The position numbers and the translations under genes were made by a program. From assembly GCA_914767715.1 (NCBI GenBank), contig OU612074.1, forward strand, positions 20,818,062 to 20,882,061: a DNA stretch of 64,000 bases, written 5' to 3'. The stretch comes from Membranipora membranacea (lineage: Eukaryota; Bryozoa; Gymnolaemata; Cheilostomatida; Membraniporidae). Every line of letters starts with the position of its first letter. The first letter of the stretch is position 1. The notes beneath the pieces were generated by a model, which did not search any database, was not told where the DNA came from, and saw nothing but the letters and a program-made list of their open reading frames with translations. Positions 12,669 through 23,461 of the stretch are shown in pieces.

Positions 12669-13588
12669 TTAGTAGTGTAGGTCTAAAAATGGTTTTGCAG
12701 CGAGAAGATGTTCTACATTCGTTCCTGAAAATACGATTAAAAAGAGGGTGTGTTTGATCATCAGCTGGATTCTTTCAAGGCGCACAATGTTACAATCATT
12801 TAAAAGTAAAAACCTAGCCGAAGCAGCATATGTGGCTAAAGATCGTATGTTGGTACAATAATATTTAAATAAACCGTTGGTATTCATACCTAGCACCTTA
12901 AGTTGGCGTAATAAAAAAAGTCTTGAATTGCAATTAGATATAATGCTATCTACATGACTAGAAAAATTAAGGTGATTGTCAATATGAACTCCTAAAAACT
13001 TGCCTAAAACAGAAGGTGCAATATTAATATAATCATTTAAAGCTACAGGCTCGTTGTATGTATGCCGGTGATTGATCAAAACAATTATAATCTCTGTTTT
13101 TTCGTCATTTAGATTCATATGGTTTTTTTCAGCCCAATTAATTGTAGAATTTATAGCAGGTGCCACAACACCTGTCTTTTTTCCAAAACTCTTGTAAAAG
13201 GTTGTGTCGTCAGCATATTTTACGACTTTAAAATCATCAACAAAAAGATCATTTACATAAAAAAAACCACAGGAGTGATCCCAGTTTCGTTCCTTGTGGA
13301 GCTCCTACGCTTATATCAATAAAATCAGAAAAAAGTGCCATTTACTTTTACACATTGCTTCCTCCGCTCTAAAAAACTTCTAAGTATGTCTAAAATATTA
13401 CAATTGATTCCGTAATCCTTCATATTTTGAATAACAATATTAGGCTGTAGCTTATCAAATGCCTTTGAAAAATCTAAACAGGCCAGTTGAACATAATTGT
13501 GCTCAGGGGAATCTAGGTCAGCTGTTAAATCATCCAGTAGCTGTAAAATGTGTAGGTACCATCTTATCACAGGCCTTTTGTAATTCAT
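12669..13588 (-). pseudogene. Non-LTR retrotransposon RT, nearly intact palm, one frameshift
   Basis: On the minus strand, 13588-13325 encodes LDFSKAFDKLQPN (motif A) and a VKVNG block. After an apparent one-base frameshift in a T run at about 13330, the frame continues with GAPQGTKLG (block B) and an intact YADDTTF catalytic box near 13215. From 13166 it runs on through INWAEKNHMNLNDEKTE and FLGVHIDNHLNFSSHVD to the stop at 12669. Both catalytic Asp residues of YADD are kept, unlike the copy at 1927-2850, so this insertion is probably younger. The endonuclease and N-terminal RT are missing, and the truncation point falls beside the hairpin at 13584-13647. Confidence 0.8.
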
Positions 13589-13647
13589 GCAAGTTCAGTG
13601 GTCATGTGCTCCCATGGGGGAGGACAGGACCACTGAACTTGCACGAA
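13584..13647. repeat. Perfect-stem hairpin beside LINE 5' end
   Basis: GCAAGTTCAGTGGTC (13589-13603) is the exact reverse complement of 13628-13642. Counting one mismatch, the stem extends to 20 bp (13584-13603 with 13628-13647). The 24-base loop contains CCCATGGGGGAGG. It could be a terminal structure of a mobile element or a fold-back made when the LINE copy truncated. Confidence 0.85.
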
Positions 13648-13703
13648 CTACATAAGGGCTGAGTATCTCTCATGATTTCGCCCGTCTCAACTTTCCTGCA
13701 ATG

Positions 13704-13710
13704 TATATAA
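13704..13710 (+). promoter_or_regulatory. Possible TATA box of the 944-codon gene
   Basis: TATATAA lies about 170 bases before the ATG at 13878 with no clear splice acceptor between. In AT-rich DNA such a match is weak evidence alone. Confidence 0.3.
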
Positions 13711-13877
13711 TATGTACTGTTGTAGATCAGGATATCCAAGTGAAAGAAAATCAAACTACCGAGGAGTACTTCAGCTTAACAGCTACTGCATTTCAGTTCA
13801 GAGATACAGGTGCAGCCCCATCTAACATAGATTGATCAGGTTCTTCCTTCATTGTTTAGTTGATTAGTTAGGCTATC

Positions 13878-16712
13878 ATGGGTGAAATTGAGCAGGTTTT
13901 GGGTTCTTATCATACAGCAAATCTTCTGGGTTTAAGTACAATCAAATATGGACATATTGTCAATTTGTTTAAATGTACGCCTCATCAGAGAAATAAAGCC
14001 CGAGCAATCCTGCAACAACTGCCATCTAGTGTCCAAGAAACTATATTTGAAGATATGATAACTCATATTATTGAAGAGTATAGAAAACTGAACAAATCTA
14101 GAAGCAAGCCAGCTGGCCAAAGGGCACTAATAGGTTTCTTTTCTCATGAGTTGTGTGAAGTGGGTGAAGTTGATAATGATGATAATTATGACCATCCAAT
14201 GGAAGGTATCCAGTCCAATAGGCCACAGCAAGATGGTCATAATGTAGAACAAGTGAGTAGAAATGTAGAGCAAGTAAGCAGTATACCTCGAGAGCAAGTG
14301 AGTAGTAGGACCAGTCGTTTATACAAAAGGCTGAATATTTCCCTTCAAAAGCAAGTTGATAAATTAAAATATGAAAACAGTAAGCTCCAATATGAAAACA
14401 GGCATATAAAAGTCAATATGTCCAAGTTGAAAGTGAGTCGCAGGCAAATAAAGTGCCTGGCAAAGAAGAAAAAGCTTTCTTATTCTGAAGAGAAAGACTA
14501 TCTTACGTCAAATCTTAAGTTGAGTCAGAGGCGGTTAGAGAGGTCTAGAGTTAAGTTAGGCGGCATCAAGGAGATACATCAGAGAGAACTACAACAGATG
14601 AAGTTTAAACTGAAGATGGAGATCAAGCACCTGAAGAAGAAACTTAAGGCAACATTAGATGAGTTACAAAGAAGACATGTGGATATAATGGAGCAAGATG
14701 ATGAAATCAACTATCTCCGCAATGATATAGCACAAGAACCCATATATACTAAGGACGGAAGAATATATTCATTACCAATAAGAAAAGCTGTGTATCATTG
14801 TGCAAGAAGACAAGTACCCGTTGGGCATATTAGTAGTGTTATATCATCGTGTGTCCGGTTAGTGTGTGGCAAAGACTTAACCCCAATGCCACATGCTTCG
14901 ACTGTAATCAATATGATCGGGGAGATGAAAATTTACTCTATGTGTCAAGCTGTCGAAGCAATACTCGATTCTGATTATGTAAACATAGCTTGGGATGCAA
15001 CAACTATCAAAACCGACCATATCAATGAAATCCATGTCAACACGGACTCAGGAAGTTACATGCTAGACTACAAAGCTTTGGGTAGGTACGACAATGTGGG
15101 ATACTCAGAGCATATACTGAGTGTATTAAAACAGTGTGCAGAGTGTTATTCAAATTCTAAAAAGTCTGCAAATGGTCAAATCCCCGATGAATATAAGGTT
15201 GAAGTGCTACTGAGTAGGATACATGGTAAAATTACTTCAACTCTTAGTGACCGCGCAGCTGTGAACAAGAAAGTGTCTGCAAAACTTTCAGAAGCTCTGG
15301 GCCGTAACCTTCTAGACCTCAACTGCAATATTCACCCATTGGATTCATTATCTATAGCATATAGAGGGCTAGCAAAGTCCTTTGAAAAAGATGAAGGATG
15401 TACATCAGCGCTATCTGGGCAAACGAGCATTCTAGAAAGACTCATTCTGATTGTAAGTAAAATCAAATATAAAGAAGGCAGTGGTGACCCATGTGCATTT
15501 CGGGCCTACCTGGAGATACATAATATTGACAAAAATCTGATTCCCAGATATATTGGGAACAGGTTTCATGTGTTATTCGCAATGTGTGCCAATATATTTT
15601 ATCTTAGAGATTCCATTCTCGATTTTCTTCGGACTACTTGTGATAAAGACTACGCTAAGGAAGTCATCAAGGCCCTAGAGAGTAAAACTGTGATAATGGA
15701 ACTGATTGTGGGGGGTCTGTTCGGAAAATGTCTAACTGGCCCATGGATGAAAGTGCTGTACAGAAACTCGGATATCTCTAATCTTGAAAGTGGTAAGATT
15801 TTAGAAAAGGCTGTATCAAATCTAAAAAGGCTAAGTGAGGATCCTTCTTTATTATGGACTGCTTCCTTTGATTGCTTCGATAGGACTGTTGAGTCGATAC
15901 TGACTGACCCAATCAGATTGGCCCTCTGCACTACTGATGAAATGATTGATGAGAAACTCAAGTCTTTGACTCGACTGACTGCAAATGCATTCTTAGTAGT
16001 AATCAATCGCCAGGCCAAGGACTATCTTGACTCGGAGGATGGGGCCCTCTATGAACTTCCACCTGAGAGATTTGTCTTGGGGACTAATGCCCCGGCTGAC
16101 AACATGACTGCCGAAAGCATTCTAGCGCTGGCGGATAACCTCAAGAGGAAGAGCCCGAACGCCACTGACACTCACATCGCTGCTAAGATAGGATTCGCCC
16201 ACAATGGAACTTCTGATTGGCTAGATAAAATAGACAATGCTTCCATGTGTCAATCAATCAGTTTTGCTAGGAATTTTAGACAAATGAGAAGACTGGATAC
16301 TAAAGCGGTTCGACTGGAGATAGCAAAGCGTGTAAAACTAAGAGCCCAAAAGAGAATGCATTCAAAAATAAATATCAAAACGCTTATAGAAAACCCTGGA
16401 ACATTTAAACAGCTGTTATGTGAGAAAGATCTTGGTATTGAGATGGCTCGTATCGATGATGCATCTGAACTTGTACGACTCCCTGACACCTTTGTTGGCC
16501 GTCAACTTGTTTGGATCTGGAATGAAGAAGGTAAGGACAAGGCATATCACTATCGCGTGACAGGGAGGAAAACAGGACGAAATAACTTACAGTTCGAAGC
16601 TACATTTTTTGCCCACGGCCAATCAATGGATGACTCTGACAGGCATGATTTCAACCTCACAGACTTTATAAGTGATTTACTTATCGGAGACGCCTTTTTC
16701 GAATGTGATTAA
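13878..16712 (+). CDS. Single-exon 944-aa coiled-coil protein, putative transposase-like
   Basis: I do not recognise the family. It is one unbroken frame of 944 codons in a window where host genes are cut into exons of about 30-560 codons, which suggests a mobile-element or retrocopied gene. The ATG has A at -3 and G at +4. Residues 1-95 are mixed. Residues 95-145 are acidic and Gln-rich with repeated EQVS. Residues 145-290 are strongly basic and heptad-like, probably a coiled coil. The C-terminal two thirds look globular, with WDATTIK (about residue 371), LSDRAAVNKK (about 456) and LNCNIHPLDSLS (about 481). Well-spaced Asp and His in such motifs resemble the RNase H-like core of DDE transposases, but I cannot point to the third acid with confidence. 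An AATAAA follows 39 bases after the stop. Alternatives are a domesticated transposase or an ordinary lineage-specific gene. No terminal repeats were identified. Confidence 0.85.
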   Translation: MGEIEQVLGSYHTANLLGLSTIKYGHIVNLFKCTPHQRNKARAILQQLPSSVQETIFEDMITHIIEEYRKLNKSRSKPAGQRALIGFFSHELCEVGEVDNDDNYDHPMEGIQSNRPQQDGHNVEQVSRNVEQVSSIPREQVSSRTSRLYKRLNISLQKQVDKLKYENSKLQYENRHIKVNMSKLKVSRRQIKCLAKKKKLSYSEEKDYLTSNLKLSQRRLERSRVKLGGIKEIHQRELQQMKFKLKMEIKHLKKKLKATLDELQRRHVDIMEQDDEINYLRNDIAQEPIYTKDGRIYSLPIRKAVYHCARRQVPVGHISSVISSCVRLVCGKDLTPMPHASTVINMIGEMKIYSMCQAVEAILDSDYVNIAWDATTIKTDHINEIHVNTDSGSYMLDYKALGRYDNVGYSEHILSVLKQCAECYSNSKKSANGQIPDEYKVEVLLSRIHGKITSTLSDRAAVNKKVSAKLSEALGRNLLDLNCNIHPLDSLSIAYRGLAKSFEKDEGCTSALSGQTSILERLILIVSKIKYKEGSGDPCAFRAYLEIHNIDKNLIPRYIGNRFHVLFAMCANIFYLRDSILDFLRTTCDKDYAKEVIKALESKTVIMELIVGGLFGKCLTGPWMKVLYRNSDISNLESGKILEKAVSNLKRLSEDPSLLWTASFDCFDRTVESILTDPIRLALCTTDEMIDEKLKSLTRLTANAFLVVINRQAKDYLDSEDGALYELPPERFVLGTNAPADNMTAESILALADNLKRKSPNATDTHIAAKIGFAHNGTSDWLDKIDNASMCQSISFARNFRQMRRLDTKAVRLEIAKRVKLRAQKRMHSKINIKTLIENPGTFKQLLCEKDLGIEMARIDDASELVRLPDTFVGRQLVWIWNEEGKDKAYHYRVTGRKTGRNNLQFEATFFAHGQSMDDSDRHDFNLTDFISDLLIGDAFFECD

Positions 16713-16750
16713 TGTTTCGTGAGAGACAGTGATGGGTGAAAATATTTTTG

Positions 16751-16756
16751 AATAAA
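16751..16756 (+). terminator. AATAAA polyadenylation signal
   Basis: AATAAA starts 39 bases after the TAA of the 944-codon frame, a usual distance for a short 3' UTR. It supports the frame being transcribed as an mRNA. Confidence 0.5.
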
Positions 16757-16859
16757 AATAGACTGGAATTTGATAGGATAGAGGAAAAGTCTATCGGAGT
16801 ACAATATTGTTGGAGATTTGACATGATACAAGAAAGCAGCGACAGAGATAGAAATTGAT

Positions 16860-18070
16860 GGTGAACAATAAAGATGGAAAACTCATGGATGGGCACTTAA
16901 AATGATGCAGAAAGCAATGCTGGAGAAAAGCGACAATAGGTAAAAGACAATGATGGAGAACAACATTGATGGTAGAAAAAACGATGGAGAAGGGATTGAT
17001 GGAGAAAGCGATGGTAAAGCAAGAAATTTATGGTTAACACGGCTTTGGAGAAAAACAAAGACGGAGAATCGACATGATGCAGAAAGCGACGACGGAGAAA
17101 GTTGACAATAAATAAAAAACAATGATGGAGAACAATATTGATGATGGACCAAAAACGATGGAGAAAGCGATGGTGAAGAAAATAAATTGATGGTGAAAAT
17201 GGCGTTGGAGAAAGCATTGTCAGAGAATTGACATGATGCAGAAATCAATGAAGGAGCAAAATGACAATCGAGATTATCAATGATGGTGAAAAGAGAATGA
17301 TGGGGAAAGCGTTGGTGAAGCAAGAAATTTATGGTTAAAACGGCGTTGGAGAAAAAAAAGACGGAGAATCGACATGATGCAGAAAGAGATGACGGAGAAA
17401 GTTGACAATAAATAAAAAACAATGATGGAGAACAATATTGATGATGGACCAAAAACGATGGAGAAAGCGATGGTGAAGAAAAAAAATTGATGGTGAAAAT
17501 GGCGTTGGAGAAAGCATTGTCAGAGAATTGACATGATGCAGAAATCAATGAAGGAGCAAAATGACAATCGAGATTATCAATGATGGTGAAAAGAGAATGA
17601 ATGGGAAAGCGTTGGTGAAGCAAGAAATTTATGGTTAAAACGGCGTTGGAGAAAAAAAAGACGGAGAATCGACATGATGCAGAAAGAGATGACGGAGAAA
17701 GTTGACAATAAATAAAAAACAATGATGGAGAACAATATTGATGATGGACCAAAAACGATGGAGAAAGCGATGGTGAAGAAAAAAAATTGATGGTGATAAT
17801 GGCGTTGGAGAAAGCATTGACGGAGCATTGCCATGATGCAGAAATCAATGAAGGAGCAAAATGACAATCGAGATTATCAATGATGGTGAACAATATTGAT
17901 GGTGAAAAGAAAATGATGTAGAAAGCGATGATGAAGAAAAAAATTGATGGTTGAAACAGCATTGGAGAAAACATTGACGGAGAATTGACATGATGCAGAA
18001 ATCAATGACGGAGTAAATTGACAGGAGATGAAAAAAATATAAAGAGAACAATAGTTCAGACATGAATAAG
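16860..18070. repeat. Minisatellite with 300-bp higher-order repeat
   Basis: The array is built of purine-rich units of about 30 bases around GATGGTGAA / GATGGAGAAAGC. A 300-bp block recurs almost unchanged: 17341 and 17641 start identical stretches, and 17041 starts a more diverged one. Copies toward the edges are less alike, as expected for an array made uniform from its middle. Because 30 and 300 are multiples of three, long frames stay open on the minus strand (for example 16883-17974). They are low-complexity by-products. Confidence 0.9.
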
Positions 18071-20518
18071 AAGGAGACAGACATAAACCCACATGAAGGT
18101 GAGCGTTGGCGCCTGCTTTTTATACCCTTATTAATCGTCCTCTAATAACACTATTGTTGTACAAATTTCTCACTCTTTGAGTTGAGGCTGGTCAATGATA
18201 CCTAGGCCTACTATTTACAAATTTGTAGTCTTGAAAATCACTCCCGAGTTTGAAATTGACACAATATTGATGCGCCAGAAATTCTGTCCCAACAATTTTG
18301 TAAGGTCAAAACTAATGTATTGACCTGATACTAAACATCATTTAATTTTTGTACTGCAGGCCTAAAACCATTTGAAGCCGGCTACAGTGGATGCTTACAT
18401 TTCAGGACTGCTAAGAGATTGGACATACAACTAGATGTCCAATGATGCTGAACTTCAGGTGAGAATGATGCTGAACTTCAGGTGAAAATGATGCTGAACT
18501 ACTTATCAAAGAGGATAAACTTTTTTACTATGCTAATGAGGGAGAAATAGATAGTACACACACTTTTCAACTATGAACTATAACTCTCCATAACTAATCT
18601 AAACATAATCAGACTATTAAACATTGTATAAAATCACACAAAGCAGTCATTACAACTTTTATTTTCTCTTAAATTCTATCCTCGTCTATGCGTCGACTTT
18701 TTTCTAGCTTCATATGTTTTCTACCATTATTGACGCTGACTTTTGAAAACCATATATAAACATCAGTAAAGCCGATTATAGTTTTGAGCTCAAATCATTG
18801 TACTGGTCCAGCGCAATACGATCACACCCATCCTTCTAACACAGCAAAACAAGGACAACGAACCAACAACATTAACAACAACAGCAACAACACAACAACC
18901 ACAACACCCAGACTAAAACAATCGCTATGTGTAAAAGAATAAGAAATTACTTCTACATATAGACACCTGAGAAATTCTCATCTCAACCACCTGAGACATG
19001 GGAATTGTGAACTATTAATAACCACTTACAACATACAAAATCTTCAACGTTGATTTAACATCTCATCTTCAAGCCGCTGAGATCTAATTCCTTACTGCTA
19101 CAACAAACGGAAGTATTTCATCAGAGACTACAACTTCCTGTTGACACTGTCGCAATGGTTCTAAGATACTGTGAATTGTGGAGCGGCCATCGAGAACTGG
19201 TTATCTAGCTGCTTTCACCACCGGACATGCCTCATCTAAGTGTTTTGAGCCACTGCTAAGCTTTACCGGAAGTCAAACTGGTAATACGCTGTGCTATTTG
19301 GAATATTGTGGTAGTATTGCGCTGGCCAGTTACAGTAACCCATTATACCACTTTACCGATTTGTATGTGAATATATTTATTTGTATATTTTATTGTATTT
19401 ACTATTTGTATATATATATAATATGTGTCCACATTTATTTGAGACTACTTGTCAAGCCTCAGTCAGTTTGTGGTTTTTAATATTTTATTGTTATTGTCAA
19501 GTTCATTACATGATCCTATTCCTATAATATTGAGCATAGAGAAGTGTTCTGACCAGAGACTATGGATATCTATCGTCTCTGTTCTGACTATAAGCGCATG
19601 AATGGTTGATAAGTGAATATCTCTTAGCAGGTGTCATTTTTAAGTAATCCCAGTTTTGTTTGACAGTTACTATCAAATAATTTATTATTATCTCCACCGA
19701 TAACACTGACAGTGTTGAAGTGGAATCTATTTGAGGCGGTATATATTTTCATGCTACAATCTCACACTTCAACTTTCTTGGCATTCCATTCATAGCCCTT
19801 AGAGCATTCATTGAGGACATTCATTGGTTCAATTCGTTTACATAACCAGCCAAACCCTGAGGGCCAAAATTTGTTTGATTTGACGCAGGCTTCATTCAAA
19901 GAATGGAAACCAAGTTCTCGTCAAAGATACTAAGCACTAATTTTTAACCACTTAATCATGATTAACACGATTTGCCACATACCAAGTGATGGAAACACCA
20001 TTAAATGTGATAAATTAAGTCTAGTGTACATTCATGTACCACCAAGTGAGGATAGAAAAAAAGCTAGCACATAGCACTTACCACTTAGTGTGTCAGAATA
20101 ATAATTTAAAAGGGTGTATTAGTGCAATTGCCTACTAGGATCTTGACCATTGGTATGCTAAGTCCATTTAATGCAAATGACACTCACCATCCACTAGCAC
20201 AGTCAACTTACATACCATTCATCTGCCCGTCAAATTGAATTATGTGTTCATCCACATTGTATCCAATAATATTCTTCTTATATCTAATCATACTACTCAT
20301 GCTTCAACTTCGACTATATTTGAGCAGGGAGGTTCCTCATGCAAACAAGCAAATTATATCCGCCAGGATTGAAAATAGTCATGTATCCTTGCGCTGTATT
20401 TCTAATAATAATATGATAAACTCTACTATTATGATAAACTCTCACACTACATTCTTGCTAACCAAATGCTATACTCTCAAGCACTCCTCGTACTTTTTTA
20501 ATTATAATGGTAAGGTTC
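18071..20518. other. No gene seen; short tandem repeat and ACA-rich tract
   Basis: There is an AAC/ACA-rich tract at about 18840-18915. The frame 19178-19480 (+) has a hydrophobic, Ile/Tyr-rich end made by AT-rich sequence and no motif I recognise. Confidence 0.45.
18441..18503. repeat. 23-bp tandem repeat, about 2.7 copies
   Basis: AATGATGCTGAACTTCAGGTG starts at 18441, 18464 and 18487 with near identity; the third copy breaks off after GAACT. Confidence 0.9.
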
Positions 20519-20860
20519 TACCACGTTTCACCAGTGCTAAGGTCCAGTTCTGTGTGGGCAGTAGGCAGATTTATGCAAAAATCACTGTATAGGGTTTGTT
20601 GGTGCAGCCCATGTTGCTTGCTAAGACATATTTTAGGTACTTTAGGTACCAACACTCAGGTTTTATGAGACGTCTGATAGGTGCTGTATGGGACATGTCT
20701 TACAGCACTCATGCGGCCCTACATCACCAACAACAATGCTTTATTGGCCTTGAGTATTGTTGTAAGACATGTCGCATTCAGTAACTGCAACACCAGTTGC
20801 CAGTAAAGGTTTTAAGTGCCCATTCAGAACAGCTTAAATGTTTGTAATGAGCCTGCCCTC
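20519..20860. mobile_element. MITE-like repeat family, copy 1
   Basis: It shares a core with 22093-22412 and 22548-22760: GGTTTGTTGGTGCAGCCCATG near the left, CAGCACTCATGCGGCCC in the middle, and a right part of the form TTTTA-TGCCCATT followed by TTTGTAATG. The left part carries a CCAGTTCTGTG block that mirrors, inverted, the GAAC...GTAATG end, so the element has terminal inverted repeats. Ends are approximate. The frames over it (20242-20592, 20596-20784) are not genes. Confidence 0.6.
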
Positions 20861-22092
20861 GCACTTCTTTCACATTTTTAACATGTTACCATTTCTAAAA
20901 CCTCACACTACCATCAAAGGCCCAATCAGCAAGTTGGCACAGTTTGTCTTTTTGTGTTTGATATCATTAATGGTAGCCTTGCCATGGTGGCGACCATACT
21001 GAGGTGTAACCATAGAAAGCGAACACACAGCTTAATGATTAAAGCCCGCTGAAACCATATCCTAAACCCAAAATTCAAATTGTATCTCCGAGTCCCCACT
21101 TGGCCCTATCATAAATGAAGTACTGTACAGTGACTAACAACAAGGAAAACAGAGTACTAAATCATTGGATCTACTGTTCAATTTTTCGCTACGTAACTTA
21201 ATCTGTTATATATAATAGACGAAAAATAGACGAGCATTTTAAGCAAATCTAACCATTTGGCGTCTAATAACGCAGCTTTGTTTCCATATAATTCATTCTG
21301 AAGATACAAAAGTAATGGCAACAGTATATCTTGGTTATTCAGCACAGGGAGGGTGATACACCCATCTCCCACCCACCCTTCCTGCTCAACATACCCTTCC
21401 TGTTCAACACACCCTCCCTAATCCCTGCTCAACACACTACAAGACTCCAACTATTTAGGATTTGTCTGTATCTGCATCCAAGGGAAGACAACTTTGACAC
21501 CATGAAAGGATCATTTTTGTTGAGATTATATTTCCTCCAACAGAAAAGATCATTTGTAGTTTCACGGGCCGTATCAAACACCACACCCTATTTGAAATAT
21601 AGTTGATCTGAGAATATAGCCTATCTCTACAAGCTTCAGTCCCGAAATTGGAAAAGTTCAAGTTTATAAACTCTTATGCAAATCCTGGAGAATTACTCCT
21701 CCCCCTCCACCGTTGCACCATTAGGCTTGATTCTGGTCTAACTGGAATTGTTTGCCTTAAATTTTGAAAGCATTATGTATCTGAGAAACCTGGGGTTTGA
21801 GTAGTATCAGATCAGTGTTTGACACGTCCAGTCTCCAGACCATTCTGACTGAATTTTTTGTAGCCTAACAGCAAGGAGTAACAGTTACTCCTTGCTAACA
21901 GTAACACACTAAATTTACATTGAGGTAATTAAATTACAACCAAACTGATGGTCAGTTCCAGTGCTTCAGGCTTATTAGCATCCGACTCTTCCTCCTCTTG
22001 GCACTTGCCCATCCAAAAATGGGTAGCACAAGATAATAAGTGATAGGTAGTGTAATGGGATTGACTCAGGTAAGTAAGGTTGTAACCAAGGG
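20861..22092. other. No gene seen
   Basis: Only motif-free short frames are present, plus the perfect palindrome at 21870-21896 and a run of TTCCTGYTCAACA repeats near 21385-21435. Confidence 0.45.
21870..21896. repeat. Perfect 13-bp-arm palindrome
   Basis: AGCAAGGAGTAAC (21870-21882), one A, then GTTACTCCTTGCT (21884-21896) form an exact inverted repeat with a one-base centre. Confidence 0.9.
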
Positions 22093-22412
22093 GCGGGAAT
22101 TACAGAAAATGTTCAGTTCTGTATGAGCCCATTCTCCCATTACAGAAAAAGTCCAGTTCTAAAAGGCTAATAGCCAGTTTTATGAAAAATTCGTAGTAGA
22201 GGCAAACCCGGGTTTGTTGGTGCAGCCCATGTTGCATGATAAGGCATAGTTTAGGTACTTAGTCTGATCCAACAAAGGAATTCTAACGATATTGGCTGTG
22301 TAACAATGCTGTATTGTATTTAACAGCAATGCTGCCATTCATACAACACCCATCGCAGCGACGGTTTTTATTGCTCATTTAGAACTGCACTTTATTTTGT
22401 AATGGAGTAACC
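22093..22412. mobile_element. MITE-like repeat family, copy 2, with inverted termini
   Basis: The left end CCCATTACAGAAAAAGTCCA (from about 22136) followed by GTTCTAA pairs, inverted, with the right end TTAGAACTGCACTTTATTTT followed by GTAATGG (to about 22408). That is about 28 bp with few mismatches. Just before it, at about 22096-22135, the same left end appears a second time (AATTACAGAAAATGTTCAGT), as if two insertions or a tandem end overlap. The core GGTTTGTTGGTGCAGCCCATG starts near 22211. Confidence 0.65.
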
Positions 22413-22547
22413 TAGACACCCCAAGCCCTACCCTGGTATGCCCAGTATCCTGACCTCAGACTGAAAATCAGACTGACGGAGTGCACCTTATTAAAGTCTT
22501 CAACCCTATGAAGCGGTGATCACGTCGGCAAGTACCAAGTATAGCAA

Positions 22548-22760
22548 ACGGTTTGTTTGTGCAGCCCATGTTTTGTGCTATGGTGCTATGTGATGATATG
22601 GCTGGTGCTATACAGCAATGCTCTACAGCACTCATGCGGCCCCTACAGATGAAATAACAATGCTGTTTAGGCCACATGTCCAGTCTTAAAACACCCATCG
22701 GCAGCGACGGATTTTAGTGCCCATTAAGATCAGGATAAATTTTTGTAATGGAGTAATCCC
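22548..22760. mobile_element. MITE-like repeat family, copy 3
   Basis: It starts with a GGTTTGTTTGTGCAGCCCATG core and contains CAGCACTCATGCGGCCCC. It ends with ACACCCATCGGCAGCGACGG and TTTTTGTAATGGAGTAATCC, closely like copy 2. The left inverted terminus is not visible, so this copy is probably left-truncated. It lies only about 135 bases from copy 2. Confidence 0.6.
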
Positions 22761-23461
22761 TATTGTAAGTCATTTCATGGGTCCTTGCATATGACTTGCA
22801 ACCATATACTTGTTGTGGGTGCTATAAGACCTGCATGAGTGTGATCTGCCACTGCCCTGCAACATTTATGTGCGTTGGATTAGCCTTATTTCAAAGGCTC
22901 CTTTTCGGGCCTTTGAGATAAGGATACCTACGTTGCATTGAACTTTTTAGCTGGAATATGTCTAACCACACAACATGGGATCCACCCAAAAATTCTCTTC
23001 TATGACTAGACAGGCTAGAGCGCCACCAACAAAGCTGTCAAGACAGGCTATATATAGGTGCTCAAAAGGCTATGACTAGGTTCAGTCAAAATGAAGGCAG
23101 CAGAACGTACTTATTGCTAGTTAGTTAACCCTTTGGAGAGTCCTGTTCTCTTTACTGACGTGGTTGGGGTAATTAAGCACATGGCATCGGTCACTGAGAA
23201 GATGCCAACGCAGGGTCAATCTCAGATTTGCCTCTACTGACCATAATTATACTTCAGGAGGCTACCGCAAGGCATCTAGGCGTTAGAGGAGTAGGCCTAT
23301 ATATTCCCTTTGGTTCATGATCAAAGAATCCCCCGCAAACATGTCACACATGGTCTGTTGGTGACCCACTTCACTTTGCATGTACACTCAATCTCACTCA
23401 CTGGGAGCTCAAGAGTACATAACTCAATCCCCTCTAAAAATGGATAGAGCATCAATCATTC
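22761..23461. other. No gene seen
   Basis: I see no frame with a motif and no paired splice sites. Confidence 0.4.

Noticed and set aside
13878-16712. Assignment of the 944-aa protein to a named transposase superfamily
   Set aside because: I cannot identify the full catalytic triad, a zinc-binding module or terminal repeats, so a name would be invented.
16883-17974. A 363-codon minus-strand frame and several smaller overlapping ones
   Set aside because: They lie wholly in the 30/300-bp minisatellite. Openness follows from the repeat length being a multiple of three, and several frames are open at once.
16860-18503. CRISPR-like arrays
   Set aside because: Repeats are contiguous tandem units without unique spacers, and the DNA is an animal nuclear genome.
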